Positions 1-11,900 of a DNA stretch of 64,000 nt are shown here, one piece after another. Origin of the DNA: Solicoccozyma terricola (taxonomy: Eukaryota; Basidiomycota; Tremellomycetes; Filobasidiales; Piskurozymaceae); assembly GCA_001600875.1 (NCBI GenBank), contig BCLD01000016.1:557657-621656 (forward strand), given 5' to 3'. The translations under genes were made by a program, and so were the position numbers. The notes beneath the pieces were generated by a model. It had not been told where the DNA came from. It did no database searches and worked only from the letters and a program-made list of their open reading frames with translations. Positions within the stretch are counted from its first letter, which is position 1; every line of letters begins with the position of its first letter.

Positions 1-1585
1 TGGTTTAGAGTTGACTGGTCCGGATTCAGCTTGAACGTCAAGGCATTGATCTGTTTTCGATTCCCCCCCATCCGTTTGTGTCAGTCACAAGTTCTTTCCC
101 CCAGAGAGGATCAGAGTAAAAGTAAAACACTCACTACCACCTTCAATAGCGAGATGCTTATCAGCGTCACCTGTGTAGTACCATTGCTGTTGAGGAACAT
201 CAAGACAAGTCCAGATTTTAGATTGAATGCCGTTCGCTGGGTTAGATCTACAAAGAGGAAGCAGCCCCGGGGTCAATAACCACACCCAATTTCTTTTCCC
301 TTTAGTATTAGGAGACTAGACAAACTCACCCTGCATCCAAACAATAATTCGTACCGTGCAATTTAACCTTTGTAGATCCATACACTACATCCCAACGTTG
401 AAGGAGGTTGAACCCATCAGTTGGCGCTCCAGGGAAACATTCCGCGCTGGGGGAGGAAAACGCAAAAGGGATACGAGGATAAGTTGAGTGGAAACAAAGC
501 AAAAAGGTATTGGGAAAGAATTCCTCGTACATGTTAACGACGGTTCCATCAGCTGCGGCTCCACCACCGACTGTCAAACACTTGGTGTTGTCTCCATTAG
601 CTGTTGATGGTGAACAACGAGGAAAAACAACGTCAACTCGGAAGGTTTGTCTACCTAGAACCCCCCCCCCCCCCATACACAACTCACGATGAATTTGACG
701 ACCGTATGAAACTGGAGTCCCAGTTGGAGGAGGTGAAGTACTACTAGATGTAGCACTCTGACTTGAAGAAGAACTAACAGTCGAAGAGGTAGTAGGTCCA
801 CCACCACCACCAATCGTCCAAAGCTAAAACGAAGAAAAAGGAAAAAGGAAAAAATCATATACCCCACTACGTTAGCTTTCGCCGAACTTTCTGGGTTTTG
901 TAATAACCACCGCCAAACTCGCCACCGCCACCCGCCACAAGAATAGGAGCGGAGAATGAGAGTAATGCTCGCTCCGTTCGCGAACAAATGAATGCTCTCT
1001 GCGCTCGCGAGAAGACAAAATCCCTCCCCACGCTCATAGCCACAATGCTCTCTTCGCTCTACTCACCTGATTAGTATTCCCACCCGTACACTGATAAGTC
1101 TGTGGACCCACCGGTCCTAAATCCAAACATTGATTCCCCCCGGTAATAGCCAAATGTTTATCATCGGTCAAATACCATTGTTGTTGACTTAAACCGGGAT
1201 AACAAGTATAAACTTTTGCTCTAACATTGTTTGATGGTGTTGATCCTGCATCTAGACAAAAGTTTGTACCGGATAATTTAACTGATAGGTTGTCTCCGTA
1301 TGAGATGTCCCATTTGATGTATTTAGATACGGTTGAGCATGGGACGACGTTGACGAGTGAATTATCAGTGACGACGGCGTCTGTTACGGCAAGGCACTGT
1401 GTGTGGGGGTTGGAGGCGGTCAGTCGGGAGGTGACATGTGAGGAAATGGGAGAGAATGGGAAAAAGGTACGTACTGCATTCTGATCACCATTGTGGAGGA
1501 TGTTCACACCGGTAAGACGTTTGGTGAATGGAGCAGCGTTAGCGAGCAAGGGAATGAGAGCGAGGAGAGCAAATGTTGAGATCAT
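1..1585 (-). CDS. Secreted protein with two ricin B-type lectin domains (partial, runs off the left edge)
   Basis: The start at 1585 opens with a signal peptide (hydrophobic LLALIPLLANA, then a KR site). My splice model is 1475-1585, 1067-1396, 688-823, 531-654, 330-446, 135-247 and 1-50; phases agree at every junction. Domain 1 carries CLAV, GTNFCLDAGS, the QQQW repeat, GGNQCLDLG and NTNQLWT, typical of ricin-B beta-trefoils. A Gly/Ser/Thr-rich linker of about 40 residues follows, then a second copy with KCLTVGGG, GTNYCLDAGS, QQQWYY and GGNQCLDV. Such modules bind sugars, so the product is probably an extracellular or wall-associated carbohydrate-binding protein; ligand and role are unknown. 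No catalytic domain is visible in the part seen, but one could lie beyond position 1. Intron 2 (829-1066) is long and rich in GCGAGC-type motifs; the intron at 655-687 holds a C14 run and is unusually short, so that junction is the least certain. Confidence 0.85.
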
Positions 1586-1608
1586 GTTGAGTGTAGGAGG
1601 GTGTTGGT

Positions 1609-1637
1609 GGCTGTTGGCTGTTGGCTGTTGGCTGTTG
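1609..1637. repeat. Heptanucleotide tandem repeat (GGCTGTT)x4 in the lectin leader
   Basis: Four consecutive copies of GGCTGTT lie between the TATA box and the start codon of the lectin gene, so they should be transcribed in its 5' leader. It is a simple repeat that may vary in copy number between strains. Confidence 0.8.
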
Positions 1638-1704
1638 TCTGTAGAAGTATATGTGTTGATTGAATTGGTGAATGGAGAGGAAGTGTGGATGACAATGGAC
1701 AGTG

Positions 1705-1711
1705 TTATATA
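1705..1711 (-). promoter_or_regulatory. TATA box of the lectin gene
   Basis: On the minus strand the sequence reads TATATAA, about 120 bp upstream of the lectin start codon. A clear TATA box is unusual among the housekeeping promoters here and would fit a regulated secreted protein. Position and match are seen; the function is inferred. Confidence 0.5.
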
Positions 1712-2575
1712 CCCCTTCCCCGTTCTCTACAATAACAACAAACAACACTCAGACCAAGGTCAGCAGACACAATTCAACCAGCAAAGGACGCCTTTCTCGC
1801 CGGACCTGTGTTGCTGTGTTTCCTAATTGTAATTGTTTCAGTTGTGTCATGCGGAGCTACAGTTTGGATCTACACTAAGGCGGCCAGACGCAGCTGCTAC
1901 ACCGGTCCCGAACAATGGATGCCCGCGGAGGGGGGGTCGGAGCGGGGCGGCGGGCACGAGTGAGCGGCGATGGGCATGCCATAACCCCCCAATCGACATG
2001 AAAATAAATTCAGTTTTACGCCCCGGGGGCAGTGCAGGGCGCACCCGGGATCGGGATAATCCCCGAACCGAGCCTCGTGCTCCTCCGCTTCCTTCCGTCC
2101 TTCCATGTGGCTTGGCATGCGTAATTATCTCCCCGCTCTCGCTCTCGCTCTCGCACCCCCGGGCCCCGCCAACCGCACGGCGATAGGTCCGAACTCGATT
2201 TCGGCGTTGCACGCCGATCGCTCTAGATCCCCCTTACGACGTCATTTTGCTGTGCCCCCCATTCGCATCGCAACCCAAGGGGTGGGTGGCATGTGGGGTT
2301 CATCCAGCACCGTATACGCTTGCGCTAGGAGCGATGACGATGACGAAAAGGAAAAATTGGGTAAAACATTCATTTGAGCATACGTCCCCCTCTTTCCACC
2401 ATGTTAGTAGTCTCAAAGGTACACCCTATTTTCCCGTTCCTCGGCTAAAACAAACACAAACGTTTACACATCCTTTCAAAAGCATCGCCTTCCCTCCTTC
2501 CCCTCCTTCCCCTCCTTCCCCCCCGCGCTCCTCCCCCCCTCCCCCCGCGCTCCTCCTTTCCTCCTCTAGTCTGTT
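1712..2575. other. Intergenic region between the lectin promoter and the flippase 3' end
   Basis: About 860 bp holding the distal lectin promoter and the 3' region of the flippase. The part at 1900-2220 is GC-rich and open in several frames on both strands, but codon use looks random and no splice-consistent or recognisable protein emerges. A pyrimidine-rich stretch of repeated CCCTCCTT units lies at 2490-2560. No RNA gene was recognised. Confidence 0.5.
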
Positions 2576-5500
2576 CTAATACCCACTAGGTCGCTCCATA
2601 CTAGTATCATATGCACGAATCAAACCAGCTTGACTCTGAGCTCCACCTTCCGTTTGGGAAAATGCAAAACCACGTTGTCGACGCATACGTTGGGTAGCTC
2701 TAACTTTCTTGATCGCTTTTTGGAATCTGAGTTGCGGGGGTGGGGGTTGGGGTTGTGGTGGGGGGTAAGCGACGTCAAAAGGTTTCCAAAAACAGGGGGG
2801 GGGGGAGAAAACAACGTACTGCTCTTGACGTGGTCTATAATCAGACAAGTTGAATTTCTGAATCTCTTGTACGATATGATAATCCTGTGGCATGTACGTT
2901 CTTCGATAACTAGAAGGCCCATTTCCAACCCCCGGCCAAAAAAGAAAAAAAAGGAAAAAAAAAAAAATTGACTTTCCATCAGCACTCCCTCAACGGACAA
3001 CCCACATCCGGCGCCCCCCCTGGCCCACTGGCCCCCTCCCACATCCCACCAGACGAAAAAAAACTCACTATTTCCATACGTAATCCCTCAACAAACAAAT
3101 CACAGGGAAAACCAACAAACAAAAATAGAAAACTGGATCAGTCCATAATCTCGGTACAAGACCGATATATTCCTTTGAAATTCCAATATGTGGTGCAATC
3201 AAGGCGTATAGTGGTAATACGAGCAGAGTGAAAAAGAATGAACCGGGGATGGCTAGTGTGTGGGAGAAACGGTCGAAAGTGAAGGATTTAGAAGAAAAGG
3301 AAAAGGGGGGTTCCAACGTTCAGCAAGTGGGAACGACAGAGAAGGGATTTCTTTGCGGGGGTCGGCATCTCACCTGCTAATGTGTACTTTGTCCACAAGC
3401 TGTAGATGACAACACCGGTTATCAATGATAAAACTTAGCTCGCTCTCTCTCCCCCTCCTCACACGCCTCAAAAACCGGACTCACTCTGAAATCAACGCGG
3501 CCTTGCCTAGCACCGTCACTAACACCATGAGATACAACGTCGTTCCCCAAAACCAAAGATCGATATTTCGTCCTCCACGTTGAATGAGATCACCCCAGAA
3601 AACACAGAGGGAAAAGGTGAAAAGGAGCTGCGAAACGGAGAAAAGAAGCAAATAATATAAGCCCGAGCCGCGCCACCAAAAAAAGAAACAATGAAGACAC
3701 AACAGCTTCTCATCGACAAGCGTCACGTCGCACTCACCAAACTATGATAAAATGCATTCAACACCCACTGCCAGAACGCTCTTGGGTGGAAGAAGCTATT
3801 CGATTGTCCAAGATTATACAGCTGAGGATAACGATCTAGCATTCGAGCAGAAACGAATTGATCAAAGATACCGATGACGAGTGGAGGTAAGATGGTGAAG
3901 ACGACATTGTATCCGGACCAGGTCCAAGATTCAAAGGTAATTTGACCAGAGTAGTCATTGAAAATCGAGTACTGCAGGAGGGAAAATTTGTAGGCGGGGC
4001 AGGTAAGGAGAGTATTCCCCCACGGCACCAATCCGATACAAGGCCAAAACTCACCCAGAACTGCGTCATGTAAAGTACAATGTTCTTGTAGAATGAATCT
4101 AGCGAGAAAGAACGCATTTTGTCAGTATCCTTGCCACCCCCGCTCCCCCTCCCCCTCCCCCTTTCGCGCTCAGGACTCACAAAGAATCAGCTTGGACAGC
4201 CGGGTGTAACTCCAGGCGCCATGGACCAATAACAGCTTCTTTAAAAAGCGGAACTGAGAGATCGCCACGTCCGCCGAACGTGCGGCTTGAAGCCCTTCGA
4301 CACCAGAGATTCCAACCCCAATATGCGCGGCTTGAATCATCGAAACATCGTTCGCGCCATCGCCAATCGCCAGCAGGATCGCTTTCTGGTTCTTCTTGAC
4401 CAGCCTAACGACCTGCGCCTTTTGAAGGGGTGATACACGGCCTGAAAGCATCAGATCATCAGTAAGACACGTAGACGCGATAGCCGGCGAATGAGCACTC
4501 ACAGCAGATGACAGCCTGATTATCCGCGATAAACGAGCATCAGAATGTCAGCGGTGACCCCAAAAGGCACGCTCGGCAGCGTTTTTTTTTTTTTTAACAG
4601 ACCTTGCACATGATAGCCAACTCTAGGAAGATCTTCGAGATCTCCTTCTCCAGTGCCCAAGTCAATGTCTTGCCATCGATAACCAACGCCAATTCTTCCG
4701 TATCACCAGCTTTCCGCTGATTCTTGATAGCAAAAAGCCGCTTGCTCAAGAAATCCTCCGTGTCGGCGGCGCTCTGCTCGTTGGCGATAACCTGTGTCCC
4801 AAAACCGCGATAAACCTTCAGTGCTCCTTGGACGATGTGATTTCCACTCACAAGATTCATGGATTCTGAGATTAGTCGGCACGACATCCCGATGTTGATA
4901 GCAGTCTCTTGACGATCACCGGTTAAAACCCATATCTGCATCGAGTTTAGACCTGGGTAAGTCATCGAATGCTGATCAGCGGTAATCATCGTCTTACCTT
5001 GATCCCCGCCTGCTGCAACGTGTGAATGGTGTCCGGCACGCCATCCTGCAGCTTGTCCTCGATAGCTGTGGCTCCTAGCAGTAACAGATTTTGCTCAATA
5101 ACCTCTGCCACCTTCTCCAACGCCTCCGCACGACCGTTGATCTGTGCCGCCGCCTTGTTGTACAAGGCAGACCATTCCCGATACTCCTCCTCAGGTATGT
5201 TACGGTAAGCCAAGCATAGAGTTCGAAGTCCCTCAGTGGCATAGTCTTCAAGGTGAACCAAGGTCACATCAGATGTCCCCTGATTCGCTGCCAACCGCTC
5301 ATAGATGACCGTGTCGGCACCCTTGCAATATATCTTGATCGACCCATCCGGCATGCGTACGATCGTCGACATGCGCTTTCTAGACGAGTTGAACTCGCAG
5401 ACATTCAGGATTTGGAACTCGGTCGAGTCGCCATTGATATCCACAAACACAGATTTGGGTTTGCGGACCTGAGTTGTGCGATCTCATTCAGCATCGGTCG

Positions 5501-8377
5501 GTCCAACTTATATTCCTCGGCCACTTACATGGAATCGGTAACCCAGAAGCTCCGCACCAGAAACCAGCGCCGCCTCGTCGGGACTTGACGCCTGGTAAAC
5601 GATTTTTTCGCCCTTGGTCTCCGGAATAACAGTGTGGCAGACGGACAACATGGTGAGGAATTCGCGGACAGCTGCTCCCTCCGAATCATTCTGACCCGCC
5701 CTTCGTTGTAGTTCGCTAAAGTTTTGCTGGCCTTGCTCACGTTTGGCTTCATCGACGGTCTGTGCATACATCGTTCCTGCAATGGAGCACTCGCGAAACT
5801 CCATCTCATTACAGGTGAGCGTGCCGGTTTTGTCAGAGAAGATGTATTCCTAAGAAAGGTACATCTAATCAGTGGCGATTGGAGATTGGGCGATAGCGTG
5901 TCCACTCACGATCTGACCAAGCTCTTCGACCAGAGAGGACGTCCGACAGACTGCAGGCGTATCCGTCCTTTCGTAGTACATGTCCAGATCCGAATTGATG
6001 AGTTGCGCTTGTTGGTATTTGACCACTTCCATTGTGACAATCAGACTGTGGAAGAATGGGTCAGCTGACGCTATGCTCTGACAACGGATGATCAGGAACT
6101 CACGAGATGGGGATCAAGTTGTTGTAGAGAACGATAAACGTCAAAATGTCTAAAAGAAAAGAAGGAAGGGATATCAGGTTCGCCACGGATTTCACCGGGA
6201 GGAGGGGCGGCCGCTACTCACCTTCGATGAATTGCTTGGCTACATGGGTAACAGTACCATCAGTTCCCAGAATCTCACTACAGAGACGCGCAATTCACTT
6301 ACCCTTGTTTGGGGTTTCAGAGCCTAACCGCAAGTACCAGGACTGACTCGAGAAGAACCACTAGCAGAATTCAAAGAGCGCAATGAGTCATCACCCTAGC
6401 GCATCAATCTTCAAACCCACACTCACCGTCCTGATACTGCTACCGATAGTCGACACCACCGCCAAAACAAGGAGCAAACCAAACAACAAAATGATCCGAT
6501 TGTTGACTTGCTTCTCGACTGCGGTACGTTTCACTGGGGAAGCGCTGGGCATCATACGATCTCCCAATTAGCTATTAATTTCCCGCACCTCTACACCGGA
6601 GAACCACGACTCACGTTGCATTCTTCATCAATTTCGTTTGATGTCCCGCACTAACGACCATTCCATAAACCCATGAAGTGTTCCTAATCTGCGCGCCTCG
6701 AAGGAGCATCTGATCCGGGCCTAAGGGAATCGTCTTTTCCTCTCCATTGGACTGTATATGTAGTGTACCTTCATATGTGTAGAGAGATGCGTTCGGCGCC
6801 TCGGAAAGCAGATATCCAGATATTCGAGCGATAGAGGATGGGGATATCAGGTTCGATGTGTATGTAGACCCTTGTTTAATCTTGAGATTGGTCTCGCTGA
6901 GAGATTCCCGAGGCTCATTCAGCGATTCTTCCATATATGTCGAGTAACGCTCCTGAACTCACCCATCCAAGTTACTAGTTTCTACATAGCATAGACCCTC
7001 CGGTTCACTACTCGCGAGGAGCACCATATCCGCCGGTATGAACTCATCGTTATCCAATCTCAAAATATCGCCAACTTTGACGTTTCTCCAAACTCGGGGT
7101 TCGAATGCACCGATGAGTGGTTGTAGAGCTTTCGTTGGGTTGGAATTGAGTTGACGATCTTGTGAGTGTCGTTTCTACCATGGCCCGGGGGGGGGGGGGG
7201 AAATCAGCGGTTAATTTCATAATGGGGGATATAATCGTCGACGTACTAGATCCTCTTCTAATTCTTTGAATGCACTGGCCAGCAGTACAAGTCCGAGAGG
7301 AAGAATGGTTGTGTATTTGCTCGTAGGTGATACGCCTGGTATTTGTTGAATGCACGCTGGAGAGATGGTACGCAATTTTTTTTTCAGCGCCATCTCAGGT
7401 TGATATTTTATGGGGAGAGAGAGAAGGTAAGACTCACCTGTGAACAAGAAAAACAAGTTTGCATATTTGCTGAATTGTTCTATCAAAGTTCAAAGGCGGT
7501 GCGGGTGTACATTAGCAACTACCTCCACTCCACTCCAATTCTTTCCACACATCTAAAAGGCGCTCACCAACGATGAATATCGGTAAGAACGTTATGATAT
7601 TATATTTGCTTGTTGAAACGTAATTCCCTTTCCATTTCTTTCCCTCTGATTTATTACGAGGAGCATCATTCACCCATATAGTTCTAGGTTCGATTTCCTC
7701 CCCTCTACGACCTGGTAACAAATCAGTCAAAGTACCACCTCCAAGTCCGAGTGTATAATCGAATGATTTAACTTTTTGGATAAACGACCGTCGTTGTCGT
7801 CGTGGAGGTCGAGAAGATCCTGAAGGTGTGAAATCCCAAGATAAAGATTCTACATTCTCATTTCCAGTTGGTGATGAGTTGATTGGGATTTTTTTATTAA
7901 TCTCTGGTTCATCGTAACCTCCTCCACCATGTCCATACTGTCCATTGTATGTTGAGCTTGTTTCTCCTGTTAATGGACCGTCGAATCCAGCGGGAACAGC
8001 ACCAGCATGAGCTAGTGGGAGATCAAATTCAGATGCTGACGCGACGTTGACTGGTGGAAGATATCCACGTTGATGTGACGATGATGGGAAATCATCCTCG
8101 CTGGTTGGTAAATATACACCATAACCTCAAGTCAATCCACCGGCCAAATCGACCTTTTGGGGGGAAGGGGGGGGACTCACTCATCAAAGAATGGATCTAA
8201 ACTGAATTGCTGAGCTTGTGTTGCTCTATTATCGTCTCCCAATCCAACCCCAACTTGATCAGATTCATCGAACGGATCTCGAGTCCCTGTATGACGTCCA
8301 GCTTCACGAGAAAAGCCGGAAGGACCTGCTGGGGGGGACGAGAGGAAGTCGTCGAATGGGTTCGGTTGGTGAGACAT
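2576..8377 (-). CDS. DRS2: P4-type ATPase, phosphatidylserine flippase (Drs2/Apt1 family)
   Basis: P4-ATPases use ATP to move aminophospholipids, mainly phosphatidylserine, to the cytosolic leaflet of trans-Golgi and endosomal membranes. The start at 8377 opens [11 protein letters not shown]; the stop is at 2576-2578, and the gene has many short introns. Visible in order: a disordered N-terminus; TISTKYN-like entry ([12 protein letters not shown]); the QQIPGVSPT segment of TM1, whose QQ pair is the family's phosphatidylserine-selectivity motif; DGETNLK of the actuator domain, spliced across an intron near 6900-6970; DKTGTLT with the phosphorylated Asp (about 5830-5850); [11 protein letters not shown] of the nucleotide domain; the GDGANDV hinge (about 4350); and the last membrane segments. 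The tail has [14 protein letters not shown] and GFAFSQ, matching the autoinhibitory tail of Drs2. Apt1 of Cryptococcus is the same family. Divergent from TOP2. Introns carry G/C tracts (7187-7200 and around 2797). Confidence 0.95.
7187..7200. repeat. G14 homopolymer in a flippase intron
   Basis: Fourteen G on the plus strand, hence C14 in the sense of the flippase transcript, inside an intron. It belongs to the set of long C/G tracts treated in the findings. Confidence 0.9.
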
Positions 8378-8946
8378 TTGACCAAAGTGGAAGAATGGGG
8401 AAATCTGCAGCTCCGAGGAGGAGATGAGATGGGGAGACTAGCTCTTTGTTTGAGTGATATGAACTCGTGTCTAATGTGCTGGCCGGGGTGGTGTAGATGG
8501 GGGGAAGTGATGATGGATGGATATAAGGGATGTGGGAGATTGGGCTGGCTTGGATTGAATAGTGACGAAGCAGTCTTCACAGCATCCCCTCTCCCCTCCC
8601 CCCACCCCCCCCGTTCCCTCCGACACGTGAAAGTATCACCCCTTTGCAACACAAGTAAACAACGCGATCACCTCGAGGTAACATCCACCCCCTGCAACGA
8701 CCAACAACAACGACAACGCCGATAACACGACGACTTGGCAACTCCACGACCTTCTTTTTAGCAAACCCCTACAGCTCGTTTCATTCCCCTTTCCCACCTT
8801 CTTTAACATCATCAACGTACTGGACGCTCGCTCCGAACTGACGGATTCTCAACAAATCGTAAACAAACCCCCCCCCCCCCCCCCGCTCCGGTCTTCAGTA
8901 GCTATCCACCTCTATTCCAACCACCTATCTTCACTCCAAAACCATC
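8378..8946. promoter_or_regulatory. Divergent promoter of DRS2 and TOP2, with a C17 tract
   Basis: 569 bp separate the two start codons. It contains a CACGTG core near 8625, a GCTCGCTCC motif near 8827 and a C17 run at 8868-8884, about 60 bp before the TOP2 start codon. No coding sequence was recognised. Regulation is not deducible beyond a probable shared nucleosome-depleted region. Confidence 0.5.
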
Positions 8947-11900
8947 ATGTCGTCCTCTGAAGAGGATGACTTCCAAATCGAATCGGAAAGCGAACAAGAA
9001 TGGGACGTCGCACCGAAGAAAGGGAAAGTTGACGCTCCTGCTCTGAAAGGCAAGGGGAAAACTGAGGGTAGCAAGGTCAGTTAAAAATAAAATAAAATAA
9101 AAATCATCTCAACTCCACACACACCCCCGCATCTGACGTCGTTCATCACAACCAATCATCTACCAACTTTTTCACAGGCTACAATCAAACCCAAAGCCGT
9201 TCCCAAACCCAAAGCCGCTCCTAAGCCTCGCGCCAAAGCTCCTCTCAAATCGAAACCCAATCTTCCAAACGACTCTCACTCATCCTCCGACGTTGATATG
9301 GACCATGACGTCTCCGGAATCCCAGATGATATTTTAGATATAGACGATGATGAGGATGCAGATAAGACGATTGAGAGTACAATCAAGAAGGTTGCAAAGT
9401 TGGCTACGGGTGGTGAAGGGAAGAAGAAGACTGCATCTGAGATGTATCAGAAGGTGAGTGTTTGTGGGGCTTTTCCCTTCGTTTTTTCTTNNGGGGGGGG
9501 GGGGGGGGGGCGCGGGGGGATACCGGACATGGTCGTTGATTCACATGATATTCCTCCCACCAAGCTGTCACAACTTGAACACGTACTTAAACGTCCAGAT
9601 TCATACATTGGTTCAGTGGAACATTTAACAAGTCAAATGTGGATCTTTGATCGTACAACCAAATCAATGAAATTTCAACAAATCTCATATGTACCTGGGT
9701 TTTTCAAGATTTTCGATGAGATATTAGTCAATGCTGCAGATAACAAGGTGAGATTTAGGTTTATCTCTCTTCTTTCTTTGCACACACCATGCAGGTGCTC
9801 GGAACTGATGTAATGGGACACCCCCCCCCCCCGTTTGGTAGATTAATGACCCGACGATGGATACCCTTAAAGTCAAAATCGATAGAGAACGCAACGAGAT
9901 TTCAGTATACAATAATGGGAAAGGTATTCCAATTGAAATGCATAGTAAAGAAGGTATTTGGATTCCAGAAATGATTTTTGGACATTTGTGAGCGTCGGTT
10001 TGAAGGTCGGCGGGATGAGTGGGGATTTGAATAAACGGGCGAGGTTTTGATTTGATTTGATTTGTTTTGTTTTGTTTTTGATTTTGGCGGTGGGATCGCA
10101 CAGGCTCACGTCAAGTAACTACGATGATGATCAGAAAAAATTGACGGGTGGAAGGAATGGTTATGGTGCAAAGTTGGCGAACATCTATTCGCTCGAGTTT
10201 AGTGAGTGTTGTTTTGGCGTTGTAGCGCGCTCATGGAAGGATAAGCGGGAGGGAGGATGGCTAACGAAAGTTCTCCTTTTCAAACCGGTAGTCGTCGAAA
10301 CTGCAGACAAGAACACGTTGAAAAAGTATAAACAGGTGTTCTCGAATAACATGAGCGTCAAGGGAAAACCCAAGGTAAGCGCGAATGACCAGCTGTAGAA
10401 TCAAAACGATTCCCCCCCCCCCCCCCTCCCCCGCCACTTACTAACGTACCCTGCGCTAGATCACTGATAACAAAAAAGGCGAAGAATACACTCGAATCAC
10501 CTTCCGACCTGACCTCGCTCGATTCGGCATGTCAGAAATCGAAAGCGACACCGAATCGTTGTTAATGAAGAGGGTGTATGATATGGCCGGTACGGTCAAG
10601 GATGTCAAGGTGTTTTTGAATGACGAGAGAGTCAAAGTCAAGGGTTTCAAGCAGGTGAGTGGGAGCAATGTCTCCTGTAGCTAATGTGAAGCTGACAGTG
10701 GAGAGGCACGTCGTAGTATACGGAAATGTACCTGTCCGCGTCTGTTGAAGCACTGTCCGCCGCAACGGGAGGAGCTGCGCAGCCAAAGCCAACCATCGTC
10801 TACGAAGCTAGCAAGGACGGTCGCTGGGAGGTCGGATTCGCGCTCTCGGATGGTCAACCAATGCAGGTGTCGTTCGCCAATTGCATCTCGACCATCAAGG
10901 GTGGTACGCATGTGGACTTGATCACGACCCAGATCGCAAACAAGCTGTGAGTGGGCTGTTAATCACGTAGAAGGCGACGACGGCCACCACACTGATTGCA
11001 TATTCTGCCTTCATCAGCATGGACCAGATCAAGAAGAAAAACAAGGCTGCACCCATCAAACCGTTCCAGATCAAGAATCACATTTGGGTTTTCGTAAACG
11101 CCCTCGTCGAGAATCCGGCGTTCGATTCCCAAACCAAGGATACCCTCACGCTAAAGGCCTCTGCGTTTGGCAGCAGGCTTGATTTGTCAGATGATTTCAT
11201 CAAGAAGGGTGCGTGTTGGTGGGGTCCGATGTATCACAGATCGTTTGCTAATCCCCCCCCCCCCCTCCCCCCAACTTCACAGTCGCCAAATCCGGCATCG
11301 TTGACAACGTTCTCAATTGGGCCAAGTTCAAGTCCGACCAGATGATGAAGAAGACTGACGGCAACAAACGATCTCGGATCTCTGGTATCGTGAAACTCGA
11401 GGACGCGAACAATGCTGGCGGGAGAAGGGCAAAAGAATGCACCCTCATCCTCACAGAAGGAGATTCTGCCAAGGCGTTGGCCGTCACTGGTCTGTCGGTC
11501 GTCGGTCGCGATAATTTCGGTGTCTTTCCTCTCCGAGGAAAGCTTCTTAACGTTCGTGAAGCCGCTCACGACCAGATCATGAAGAATGTCGAAATTCAGC
11601 ACATCAAGCAGATCATGGGATTGAAGCATGGCGTGGACTACAAGTCCGTCGATAGCTTGCGATACGGAAGTTTGATGATCATGACCGATCAGGTATGCGT
11701 GCTGTTTGGATCAATCAGGTACACCAGCTAAACATCTCTCATCCAATCAGGATCACGATGGATCGCACATCAAGGGCCTGATCATCAACTTCCTTGACAC
11801 CTTCTACCCGTCCCTTCTCAAGATCCCTGGGTTCCTTATCGAGTTCATCACTCCCATCGTCAAGGTCTGGAAAGGCAAACAAGAAGTCACCTTCTACACC

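Noticed and set aside
1847..2212. Overlapping 110-120 codon frames on both strands upstream of the lectin gene
   Set aside because: The region is GC-rich, frames are open on several strands at once, and the products are Arg/Pro/Ser-rich without motif or splice support.
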